A stretch of 38,493 bases of DNA, taken from Catellatospora tritici (GTDB lineage: Bacteria; Actinomycetota; Actinomycetes; Mycobacteriales; Micromonosporaceae). A model generated the notes under the pieces. It ran no database searches and was not told where the DNA came from. It saw only the letters and a list, made by a program, of their open reading frames with translations. The stretch lies in assembly GCF_019083965.1 (NCBI RefSeq), contig NZ_JAHRCY010000037.1:35826-74318 (forward strand), written 5' to 3'. Positions 15,106-21,839 of this stretch are shown here, piece by piece. Position 1 is the first letter of the stretch. Each line of letters opens with the position of its first letter. Made by a program: the position numbers and the translations under genes.

Positions 15106-17949
15106 TCAGCCGATGGTGCAGGTGACGCCGTTGAGGGTGAACGCGGCCGGGCGTGGGTTGCTGCCGGTGTGCGTGGCGTTGAAGCCGAACGACGTCGACG
15201 CGCCGGGCGCGAGCATGCCGTTGTAGCTCTCGTTGGTGATCGCCACGTTGGCTCCGGTCTGGGTGTACTTCGACGACCAGGCCTGGGTGATCTGCTGGCC
15301 CGCCGTGAAGGCGAAGGCCAGCGTCCAGCCGTTGATCGTGGCGGTGCCGGTGTTCTTGACCGTCACGTTGCCGGTGAAGCCGGTGCTCCAGTCGTTGGTG
15401 GCGTACGTGACCTGGCAGGCCGACGGCTGCGGTGCCGCCGAGGTGGTCACCGACACCGGGCTGGACGCGGCCGAGGCGTTGCCCGCCGCGTCGACCGCGA
15501 CCACGTAGAACTGGTACGCCGTCTGCGCGGCCAGCCCGGTCACCGCGTACGTGGTGCCGGTGACGGTGGCCAGCAGCGCGTCGGTGGCGCCCGCCTCACG
15601 GTAGATCCGGTATCCGGCGACGCCGACGTTGTCCGTCGACGCCACCCAGGTCAGCGTCACACCGGAGGACGTGACCGCCGACGCGGCCGGGGTGCCGGGC
15701 GTGCTCGGCGGGGTGGTGTCCACCGGGTCGGTGGCCAGGGTGGTGAAGGTCGCCGGGGTCGAGGCCGCCGAGCGGTTGCCCGCCCCGTCCTTGGCCACGA
15801 CGTAGTAGGTGTAGGAGGTGTTCGGGGTGAGCCCGGTGACCGGCAGGCCGGCCGCGGTCGGCGAGCCGACCAGCACGTCGGTGGCGCCGGCCTCGCGGTA
15901 CACGTCGTAGCCGGCCAGCCCGCTGCCGCCGGCGTCGGTGGAGCCCGCCCAGGCCAGGGTCAGCGCGGTGCTGGTGACGCCGGAGGCGGTCGGCGTGCCG
16001 GGCACGGTGGGCGCGGTGGTGTCCGGGGTGGTGGACGGCTCGTTGCCCCAGATCCGCACGCCGCCGTGGTACAGCGGCACGCCCGGGTTGACACCAGCGG
16101 TGGCCAGGTACGACGGGTCGTTGGCGGGGTTCCAGGTGCCGCCCTCGCCGACGCCGACCTTGAACTGGACCTCCATCCGGTGCTGCGACTGCCCGGCCGG
16201 TGCGATGGTGTACCCGGTGCAGTCGACCTCGACGTACCAGAGATTGCCCTGGGCCTGCTTGGCGGTGCTCGGCGACGGGCAGCCCTGGGTGTAACCCGGG
16301 GTCACCACGACCGGGGTGGTGTCGTCGCGGTTGAAGTAGTAGCGGAACTTCGCCGTGGTCAGCGCGCGGGCCGGGAACGCGGACTTGTTGTAGACGATCG
16401 CCTTGACCCGGGTCTCCCGCACGTCGGCGGTGAGCGTGGTCTCCACGGTCATCTCGTCCATGTCGGGCGCCTCGACGCCGGGGAACCCGGCCAGCGGGGT
16501 GCCGCCGTACTCCTGGGACAGGCGGGCCAGCGCGGAGGTGAGGCCGGCGTTGTAGTCGGTGGCGACCTCGTTCATCACGTAGTCGCTGCGCTCGTCCTTG
16601 TAGGCGTCGTCGGGCGAGGACGGGCCGCCGACCAGCGCGCCGTACAGCACGTGCCGGGTGTTGGTCGGCACGGTCTGGCTGTCCCACCAGGACCCGTGGG
16701 CGGTGCGGTGGTGCGGGTTCTTGGGCGAGTTGCTCCCGAAGCCGATCATGTATGAGGAGTTGCGCGGGTTGTCGCCGAGCGCGTAGTTGATCTGGCGCAG
16801 CGCGAAGTCGTGGTAGCGCTGCTTGCGGGTGGCGTCGGTGGTCTTGTCGCTGTAGACCAGCGCGGCGAACGACGTGTTCGCGGCGTAGCGCAGCGCACCC
16901 CAGCTGTCGAGCACGGCCATGCCACCGGGGGAGGTGCGCACCTTCTCCCCGTTGACGCCGACGGTCCAGTAGTCGAGCCAGCGGTTGGCGTCGTCGACGT
17001 ACTTCTGCTTGCCGGTCAGGTTGGCCAGCAGTACGTACGCGCCGAACTGCTTGTTGTCCCAGGCCAGCGTCCACTTGTAGGAGCGCGTGGTGGTCTGCGG
17101 CTCGGTGCCCAGGCTGTCGTAGGCCGCCTCGGCCTTGGCCAGGTAGGCGGCGTCGCCGGTGGCCCGGTAGAGCCAGATCCCACCCCACACCAGCTCGTCG
17201 GTGTAGCCGCTCCACGACTTGTAGAAGTTCGTCGCGTCGGTGATGCAGGAGTGGTAGGTCTGGCGCACCGTGTCGGCGAACGTGTACAGCTGCTTGGCGT
17301 GCGTGACCAGGGTGTCGGCGTAGGTCGGGTCGGTGGGGCGGAACACCATCGACGAGGCGGCCATCGCGGCCGCGGTCTCTCCGGCGAGGTCCGCGCCGCC
17401 GCAGCTGGCATCGATCTTGTACGCGGGCCGCGCCATCGGCATCACCTCGGCCGGACCCCACCACTTGTGGTCGTCGTCGCCCTTGCCGATCTGCCCGTAG
17501 AGCACGTTCGGGGCAGGGTGCGCCTTGATGAAGTAGTCGTTGGGCACCCGCAGGTTGTTGAGAAGGTTCGTGAGCTGCCCGGAGGCGGTGTAGCCGGACC
17601 GGTACTCCACCGCGCCCCAGGCCAGCATGGTGGTGGTGAACGCCATCGGGAAGCCGAACTTGACGTGGTCGCCGGCGTCGAACCAGCCGCCGGTCAGGTC
17701 GAGCCCGACGTCGGAACCGTCGTTCATGGCGGAGTCGCCGCGCCAGGAGACCCGGCTCCACGACGGCTTGCGCCCGGAGATCTGGGCCTCGTAGAAGAAC
17801 AGCGACTTCTGCAGCGCCTCGGCGTAGTTGAAGGTCGGGGCAGCGGCGGCCGGGCTCGGGGCCACGGCGGCCGCGAACGTCGCCGCGGTCATCGCGGCGG
17901 CCATGGCCCCCGCGATGCGGCGACCCCAGCGTGATCGTGCGTCGGGCAT
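15106..17949 (-). CDS. Secreted processive endoglucanase, GH9-CBM3c-FN3-FN3-CBM2 (Cel9A type)
   Basis: 947 aa. ATG 17949 is fixed by GAGGAG upstream. A signal peptide with paired Arg (GRRIAGAM) runs to about residue 37. The GH9 barrel spans about 38-480 with DAGDH (91-95, catalytic base and water-binding Asp), HHRTAHGS (413-420) and catalytic acid Glu461 in NEVATDYNAGL. CBM3c follows (about 495-637), then two FN3 repeats (about 644-740 and 743-838) that share near-identical YREAGATD segments, and a C-terminal CBM2 (about 843-947) bounded by Cys844 and Cys944. This order is that of Thermobifida Cel9A, where CBM3c feeds a cellulose chain into the active site to give processive release of cello-oligosaccharides. 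The promoter carries a CebR-type operator, which predicts repression relieved by cellobiose or longer oligomers. Confidence 0.94.
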   Translation of the reverse strand: MPDARSRWGRRIAGAMAAAMTAATFAAAVAPSPAAAAPTFNYAEALQKSLFFYEAQISGRKPSWSRVSWRGDSAMNDGSDVGLDLTGGWFDAGDHVKFGFPMAFTTTMLAWGAVEYRSGYTASGQLTNLLNNLRVPNDYFIKAHPAPNVLYGQIGKGDDDHKWWGPAEVMPMARPAYKIDASCGGADLAGETAAAMAASSMVFRPTDPTYADTLVTHAKQLYTFADTVRQTYHSCITDATNFYKSWSGYTDELVWGGIWLYRATGDAAYLAKAEAAYDSLGTEPQTTTRSYKWTLAWDNKQFGAYVLLANLTGKQKYVDDANRWLDYWTVGVNGEKVRTSPGGMAVLDSWGALRYAANTSFAALVYSDKTTDATRKQRYHDFALRQINYALGDNPRNSSYMIGFGSNSPKNPHHRTAHGSWWDSQTVPTNTRHVLYGALVGGPSSPDDAYKDERSDYVMNEVATDYNAGLTSALARLSQEYGGTPLAGFPGVEAPDMDEMTVETTLTADVRETRVKAIVYNKSAFPARALTTAKFRYYFNRDDTTPVVVTPGYTQGCPSPSTAKQAQGNLWYVEVDCTGYTIAPAGQSQHRMEVQFKVGVGEGGTWNPANDPSYLATAGVNPGVPLYHGGVRIWGNEPSTTPDTTAPTVPGTPTASGVTSTALTLAWAGSTDAGGSGLAGYDVYREAGATDVLVGSPTAAGLPVTGLTPNTSYTYYVVAKDGAGNRSAASTPATFTTLATDPVDTTPPSTPGTPAASAVTSSGVTLTWVASTDNVGVAGYRIYREAGATDALLATVTGTTYAVTGLAAQTAYQFYVVAVDAAGNASAASSPVSVTTSAAPQPSACQVTYATNDWSTGFTGNVTVKNTGTATINGWTLAFAFTAGQQITQAWSSKYTQTGANVAITNESYNGMLAPGASTSFGFNATHTGSNPRPAAFTLNGVTCTIG

Positions 17950-18074
17950 GACGAAACTCCTCGTACGTGGAGCCGCACCTGGCATAGCGCTCCGGTGCGA
18001 TGCGGGCGGACGTGGGCGCGTCCGTCCCGCCCGGCGCGCGGGACCAGGCACGGTGGGTGACCGGGCAGATGTCA

Positions 18075-18088
18075 CGGGAGCGCTCCCA
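18075..18088. promoter_or_regulatory. CebR/CelR-type operator of the GH9 cellulase gene
   Basis: CGGGAGCGCTCCCA is the 14-bp TGGGAGCGCTCCCA palindrome bound by the LacI-family regulators CebR (Streptomyces) and CelR (Thermobifida), with a single mismatch at the first base. It begins about 12 nt downstream of the -10 box, so it would cover the transcription start and block initiation. I saw no second copy in the window. Confidence 0.82.
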
Positions 18089-18099
18089 TAACAACGGTC

Positions 18100-18128
18100 A
18101 ATGTAGCCGGATGTTGCGTTCCTGTGAA
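18100..18128 (-). promoter_or_regulatory. Promoter of the GH9 cellulase gene
   Basis: On the minus strand, -35 TTCACA (18123-18128) and -10 TACATT (18100-18105) are separated by exactly 17 nt. Transcription would start near 18093, leaving a leader of roughly 145 nt with the operator at its beginning. Confidence 0.6.
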
Positions 18129-18268
18129 GCCTCAGTGACAGCACATGCCGCTGGCCGTGACCGGTCGACCGGTCGCCAAAGGCGCCCGCCGGCAGAGGCG
18201 GTCATGGTGCGGTCCGCCGTATCGGCGAAGTTTCGGGGGTGATGCCGTGCTGCTCTTCTTCGGGGCGG

Positions 18269-18550
18269 CTTGTCTGCGAGGAACGCGCCGCTGACCGCGC
18301 CGCCGATCGCGGTTCCCACCGCGAGCGGCAGATTGCCGAGTCCTGCCTCACCGGCGGTGAAGTGCTGGCCGATCTGGAGGAACAGGGTCAGTACGAGCTG
18401 CGTGCCGATCAGCCCGCCGAAGAACAGGGCGATGCCGGCGAGCCCGACGGTGAAGGCAGGCTTGCACAGCAGGCCCGGGGTCACCAGCGGCTGGCGGCCC
18501 GCGGCTGCGGTATGCCGTTGCTGGAGAGCGAACAGGGCGAAACCGATCAC
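18269..18550 (-). pseudogene. Internal remnant of an MFS (DHA2-type) drug-efflux transporter
   Basis: The frame contains IGFALFALQQRHTAAAGRQP, then LVTPGLL, two membrane helices (FTVGLAGIALFFGGLIGTQL and VLTLFLQIG), then AGLGNLPLAVGTAIGGAVSG. This matches the middle of 14-helix DHA2 transporters (EmrB/QacA), which have the same 'FTGGL..GTxLVLxLFLQ' region. Neither the N-terminal half nor the C-terminal helices are found nearby. On both sides the frame dissolves into Arg/Pro-rich sequence, so only about 95 codons survive. It lies between the GH9 promoter and the next lipoprotein gene. Confidence 0.7.
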
Positions 18551-18761
18551 CGAGGCGCGTTGCGTGCCTCGCCGCCGCGCACCCGCCGTGAAACCGGGCA
18601 GCAGAACATCGGCGACGCGCGATACGGTATGCGACGGCGGGGGGCCTCGGTCGTGCGATGAGGGACTACTTCGGTGCCCCGTCGACGTTCGCCGCATCAC
18701 GGCTCGTGCCCCTCCCGCGGCAGTCCGCCGCCCCTCGCCGTCCAGGCCGAAGGAGTCCGCC

Positions 18762-19694
18762 TTGCTCACCCGTTCACCCCACCTCGCCGGTCGGGTCGTC
18801 GCGCTGGTGTCGGTAGCCTGCGCGCTGATCGCCTGCAGCGGAACCGGGTCCGATCCGGACTTGCCGACCATTCCCATCGCCGTGGCGGCATCCACGTCGC
18901 CGGCTCCGCCACTGACCGCGCAGGAATACCAGCAGTTGCTCGCCTCCGCCGACGCCGAACTGCGCACCGCGGTGGCAGGCTTCGCGCCCGCGCGTACCAG
19001 CGCGGCCGTCCGAGCGGCTGGCGACGCCCTGTCCAAGACCGCGACAGCCATCCACACCCGGCTCATGGCAGCGGTGGTGCCGCCGTCGGCGACATCCGGC
19101 CACGCGTCGCTGCTGCGTGCGCTGGACTCATTGGCGTTCCAGGCGAAGGGCGGCGGCGCGCTGTGCGCGGGGTCCGCCGCGCTCGCCACGCTGAGCCAGT
19201 CTCCGGCGGTCGCCGACCTGCGTGCGGCGGCTGACACGCTCGCCAAGGCCGACCCGACGTTCCAGTTCGGCAAGTCTCTGCCGGGCAAGACACAACTGGC
19301 CAACCGCAGGCTCTCCAACGGGACGATGGTCAAGAAGCTGTCCTCGCGAGGTCCGGGTGAGCTGAAGGTCACGAATGCGTCCAGTGACGCCGTGATCAGC
19401 CTGGTGAAGTCCGGCAGCAAGAGCCCAAGCGTGAGCGTGTACGTGCGCGGGTCGGGAAGTTACACGGTCAAGGGTGTGCCAAACGGTACGTACTCGGTGT
19501 TCTACACCAGCGGCAAGGACTGGGACACGAAGGCCAAGACCTTCACGCAGCAGTGCTCCTTCGCCAAGTTCGACGATCCGCTGAAGTACAGCACCAGCGG
19601 AGGCCAGTACACGATCTGGACGATCAGCCTGCAGAAGGTCGTCGGCGGCAATGCGTCGTCGAGCGCCGTCGATCCGGATGCCTTCCCCGGCTGA
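18762..19694 (+). CDS. Lipoprotein with a conserved C-terminal beta-domain, unknown function
   Basis: 310 aa from a TTG start. GAAGGAG (18749-18755) lies 6 nt before TTG 18762, and the sequence then reads as a lipoprotein signal (LTRSPHLAGRVVALVSVACA, then LIAC with the lipidated Cys). No ATG or GTG in this frame is well placed. The middle (about 45-165) is Ala-rich and helical (AQEYQQLLASADAELRTAVA). The C-terminal ~115 residues form a beta-rich domain: GELKVTNASSDAVISL, VYVRGSGSYTVKGVPNGTYS, FTQQCSFAKFDDPLKYST, ending with VGGNASSSAVDPDAFPG. I know this ending from many secreted actinomycete proteins of unknown role. The strong hairpin at 19737 ends the unit. Confidence 0.82.
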   Translation: MLTRSPHLAGRVVALVSVACALIACSGTGSDPDLPTIPIAVAASTSPAPPLTAQEYQQLLASADAELRTAVAGFAPARTSAAVRAAGDALSKTATAIHTRLMAAVVPPSATSGHASLLRALDSLAFQAKGGGALCAGSAALATLSQSPAVADLRAAADTLAKADPTFQFGKSLPGKTQLANRRLSNGTMVKKLSSRGPGELKVTNASSDAVISLVKSGSKSPSVSVYVRGSGSYTVKGVPNGTYSVFYTSGKDWDTKAKTFTQQCSFAKFDDPLKYSTSGGQYTIWTISLQKVVGGNASSSAVDPDAFPG

Positions 19695-19736
19695 CGTGGA
19701 CGTGTCGGCGCGGACGCAGGTGAGCAGTTCAGAAAA

Positions 19737-19776
19737 CGAACCGGCTCTGCCGTACTGGTACGGCAGAGCCGGTTCG
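19737..19776 (+). terminator. Very strong hairpin terminator
   Basis: Arms 19737-19755 and 19758-19776 are exact complements over 19 bp (CGAACCGGCTCTGCCGTAC and its complement), with a 2-nt turn, so about 18 bp plus a tetraloop in practice. It lies 42 nt after the lipoprotein stop. Confidence 0.88.
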
Positions 19777-19841
19777 CCAGAAGATCATGAATGGTAGCTG
19801 CACCGCGGTGTTCAGCCTTGTGTGAATCACTGCCAGCCGAG

Positions 19842-19990
19842 ATGATCAGCGCCGTGAAGGCCTTGGAGGACCCGGCCACGTGCTGGTGCTGTGAACGGTC
19901 TTCGATCGACAAGGCGTCGTGTTCATGGTGCGGCGTGTGGTTGGAAGACGATCGATCCATCGACGGACTTGCCTTGCCGAACGGGTTCAG
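19842..19990 (+). other. Possible zinc-ribbon coding remnant running antisense into the SMI1 gene
   Basis: From ATG 19842 the frame reads MISAVKALEDPATCWCCE and KASCSWCGVWLEDDRSI, a CxxC...CxxC pattern with 14 residues between the pairs and mostly G/C third positions. The frame stays open to 20471, but beyond 20013 it is exactly antisense to the SMI1/KNR4 gene, where the latter is clearly the coding strand. It may be the surviving 5' part of a small zinc-ribbon gene. No Shine-Dalgarno or clear promoter is seen. Confidence 0.3.
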
Positions 19991-20012
19991 GCGTCGGGTC
20001 CGCGGCCTGGAG

Positions 20013-20579
20013 TCAGCTCGTAGCCAGCCACGTCGAGTACCAGTCGCGGAAGTCTGGCCCTGGAGTCAGCCCGCCCCAGTCAGGGTCGTCGAGCCACACC
20101 TGGCCGATGTTCGTCCCCGTGATGACCAGACGGGAGAAAACGCCGCAACCGCACTCCCCGATGACCAGAGTTCCCGTCACCGAGTAGCCGGCGTTACCTG
20201 CCCTTCCTGGACCTGGCCACGCGCCGCTGTGCGTGAACGGCGTGGACAGGAAACCGAACTGTCGGCCCTCCTCTCGGAGGTCGGACAGAGCCTCCTCACT
20301 GTCTACTTCCTCCGTGAGGCCCAGGAGTCCATAGTCTGGGCCCGCTCCTCCATCGGCGACGTCCGTGAGAAAGCTACGGTAGGACTCAGGGAGCCTGACA
20401 CCGTACTGCCGCTCGAAGGATCGGATCGCGTCTTCCTCCAGGGGAGGCCGAAGTCGGTATTCATGGTGTGAGGACCCGAAGCGCTGACGCTCAGGATCCT
20501 CTTGGGCCATGGCGGCGATACGAGCACGTACCCAAGCGCCATCCCAGATCCTGGTTCGGTCGACGTCATCGCTGGTCAC
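20013..20579 (-). CDS. SMI1/KNR4 family protein
   Basis: 188 aa from GTG 20579. The core RPPLEEDAIRSFERQYGVRL, then PESYRSFLTDVADGGAGPDY, is the SUKH/SMI1-KNR4 entry helix and loop, and GTLVIGECGCGVFSRLVITG plus GQVWLDDPDWGG are the later strands. Many bacterial members are immunity proteins for polymorphic toxins; others are stand-alone with no known role. No toxin gene is adjacent. TACTGT (20588-20593) lies 8 nt upstream of the GTG on the minus strand with no Shine-Dalgarno, suggesting a leaderless transcript. Full length for the family; cytoplasmic. Confidence 0.85.
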   Translation of the reverse strand: MTSDDVDRTRIWDGAWVRARIAAMAQEDPERQRFGSSHHEYRLRPPLEEDAIRSFERQYGVRLPESYRSFLTDVADGGAGPDYGLLGLTEEVDSEEALSDLREEGRQFGFLSTPFTHSGAWPGPGRAGNAGYSVTGTLVIGECGCGVFSRLVITGTNIGQVWLDDPDWGGLTPGPDFRDWYSTWLATS

Positions 20580-20587
20580 GTGGGAGA

Positions 20588-20593
20588 ACAGTA
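20588..20593 (-). promoter_or_regulatory. -10 box of the SMI1/KNR4 gene
   Basis: TACTGT (TAnnnT) on the minus strand, 8 nt before the GTG start at 20579. It fits a leaderless transcript. Confidence 0.42.
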
Positions 20594-20804
20594 CCGGCGC
20601 AATGGCGCGTCACCGCTACTGGATCAGTGACCTGGGGCCAGGCCGGGTGACGGGTCGGCCCCGGGTGAGGTGGCGGATCATGATGCGCTCCAGTGCCGCC
20701 AACAGCGCTAGACGAACCACCGGTCACCCGGCGATCGTTCCTGCGCACCATGCACCTGCCGTCCTGAGTACGCCGCGGGTCCGTCCGTGGTACGAACGCG
20801 CATG
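20594..20804. other. Non-coding stretch upstream of the SMI1 gene
   Basis: I see no gene, repeat or hairpin here. Both strands give only Arg/Pro/His-rich shadow frames. Confidence 0.3.
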
Positions 20805-20939
20805 TCAGCGCCTCCGGCGTCTGTCGATCTTCCCGGTCTTCGTGATCGGTACCTGATCCACGACCGTCCAGAGTCCGGGGACCATGTACGACGGCAGCTC
20901 GTCACGCAGGCGGTCTCTCAGGTCGGCGGGCGTGATCGC
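20805..20939 (-). pseudogene. C-terminal stump of an AMP-forming synthetase / NRPS adenylation domain
   Basis: The minus-strand frame ends with ADLRDRLRDELPSYMVPGLW, then TVVDQVPITKTGKIDRR, followed shortly by a stop. This is the AMP-binding_C motif A10 (P-x-T-x-[ST]-GK-[IV]-DR), including the catalytic Lys of the adenylation half-reaction. Everything N-terminal of about 45 residues is missing. The stump begins within about 5 nt of the methyltransferase stump on the other strand, which marks a deletion junction. It is not functional as it stands. Confidence 0.72.
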
Positions 20940-20943
20940 CGGT

Positions 20944-21114
20944 GGCCTGCGACCGGCTGGAGACCGCGACGGTGCGCATGTCCGCGCCGAGTTGCTCGTC
21001 GCCGGGCTGGCCGACGACGTCGTGATCGACGCGCACCTGGCCGCGGTCGAGGCCGGCGAGCTCGACCTCACCCTCGTGCCGCTGATCTCGGCATGGGGAC
21101 GCCGCCCGCGCTGA
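20944..21114 (+). pseudogene. C-terminal stump, probably of a class I SAM-dependent methyltransferase
   Basis: The frame reads AHVRAELLVAGLADDVVIDA, then HLAAVEAGELDLTLVPLISAW and ends GRRPR before a stop at 21114. The closing 'L..P.ISAWGRRP' pattern is common at the C-terminus of actinomycete methyltransferases; the assignment rests on this and is tentative. All upstream coding sequence is missing, as the frame is meaningless before about 20944, where it meets the adenylation-domain stump head to head. Confidence 0.45.
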
Positions 21115-21282
21115 GCGGTCTGCCTGAAGTTCTGCATGTGCCGGTAACCAGGTGGCAGCCAGTGCGAGCTCCGCCACCCGCGCCGTCGACGCGTCGGCTG
21201 CCGAATGCCCCGACCCATAAATGACGATTTGGGCTTGTATATTTAATACGCCCGCAAATTAGCCAGGGAAGGGCAGGCCGAC
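21115..21282 (+). promoter_or_regulatory. AT-rich promoter region of the c-di-GMP operon
   Basis: 21221-21265 is unusually AT-rich, with TATATTTAAT at 21238-21247 as the likely -10 region, and GGGAAGGG at 21266-21273 as the ribosome-binding site before ATG 21283. A clear -35 could not be assigned. Confidence 0.45.
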
Positions 21283-21810
21283 ATGGAGAATAATTCGCTC
21301 AATTCGGTCGAGTGGGCAATATACATGCTGAATGATGCCGAAACTGCCGAGGAGGTCTACACGATCCTGCGGTGCAGCGTCCGGGCGGCGGTCCGCGCTC
21401 AAGGTGCCACAATCGTGCTGCTTGAGGACGGCCAGTGCCATTACACCGATGAGGACGCGATGAGTCCGCTGTGGAAGGGCCAGCGATTCCCGGCGACCTC
21501 GTGCATCAGCGGATGGGCGATGCTCCATGACCAGGTGGTCGCCATTCCCGATATCAGCATCGACAGCCGTGTCCCGCAAGCCGCCTACCGCCCGACGTTC
21601 GTCCGCAGCCTGCTCATGGTGCCCATTCGGGTTGCCGACACACCGGTTGGTGCCATCGGCGCCTACTGGGCCGACCTGCACCAGGCGTCCACGAATGAGA
21701 TAGACGCTCTGAAGGTGCTCGCCGACGCGGCTGGATGTGCGCTGGCGAGGGTCTCGCTGCCCGCCGGGGTGGGCCGTATGCCCGCGATGACCGGAAAGCA
21801 CATGGCGTAG
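21283..21810 (+). CDS. Stand-alone GAF domain protein
   Basis: 175 aa, nearly all one GAF domain: AEEVYTILRCSVRAAVRAQG, ATIVLLEDGQCHYTDEDAMS, SCISGWAMLHDQVVAIPDIS, then VRSLLMVPIRVADTPVGAIG and a closing helix LKVLADAAGCALAR. GAF domains bind cyclic nucleotides, haem, bilins or other small ligands; no diagnostic Cys or His ligand can be assigned, though a Cys sits in the SCISGWAML turn. The gene is 29 nt upstream of the GGDEF-EAL gene and probably in one operon, so it may be a sensory partner of that enzyme. The 5' part has AT-richer codons than its neighbours. GGGAAGGG sets the start. Confidence 0.83.
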   Translation: MENNSLNSVEWAIYMLNDAETAEEVYTILRCSVRAAVRAQGATIVLLEDGQCHYTDEDAMSPLWKGQRFPATSCISGWAMLHDQVVAIPDISIDSRVPQAAYRPTFVRSLLMVPIRVADTPVGAIGAYWADLHQASTNEIDALKVLADAAGCALARVSLPAGVGRMPAMTGKHMA

Positions 21811-21839
21811 CGCTCGCACGGCAGCTGGTGGCAGGTACG

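Noticed and set aside
14866..16755. 629-codon open frame on + opposite the GH9 gene
   Set aside because: Arg/Gly-rich shadow with no domain; it crosses the terminator hairpin at 15066-15097.
17950..18144. N-terminal extension of the GH9 gene to 18144
   Set aside because: It would precede the signal peptide with 65 atypical residues and cover the promoter and CebR site; GAGGAG fits ATG 17949.
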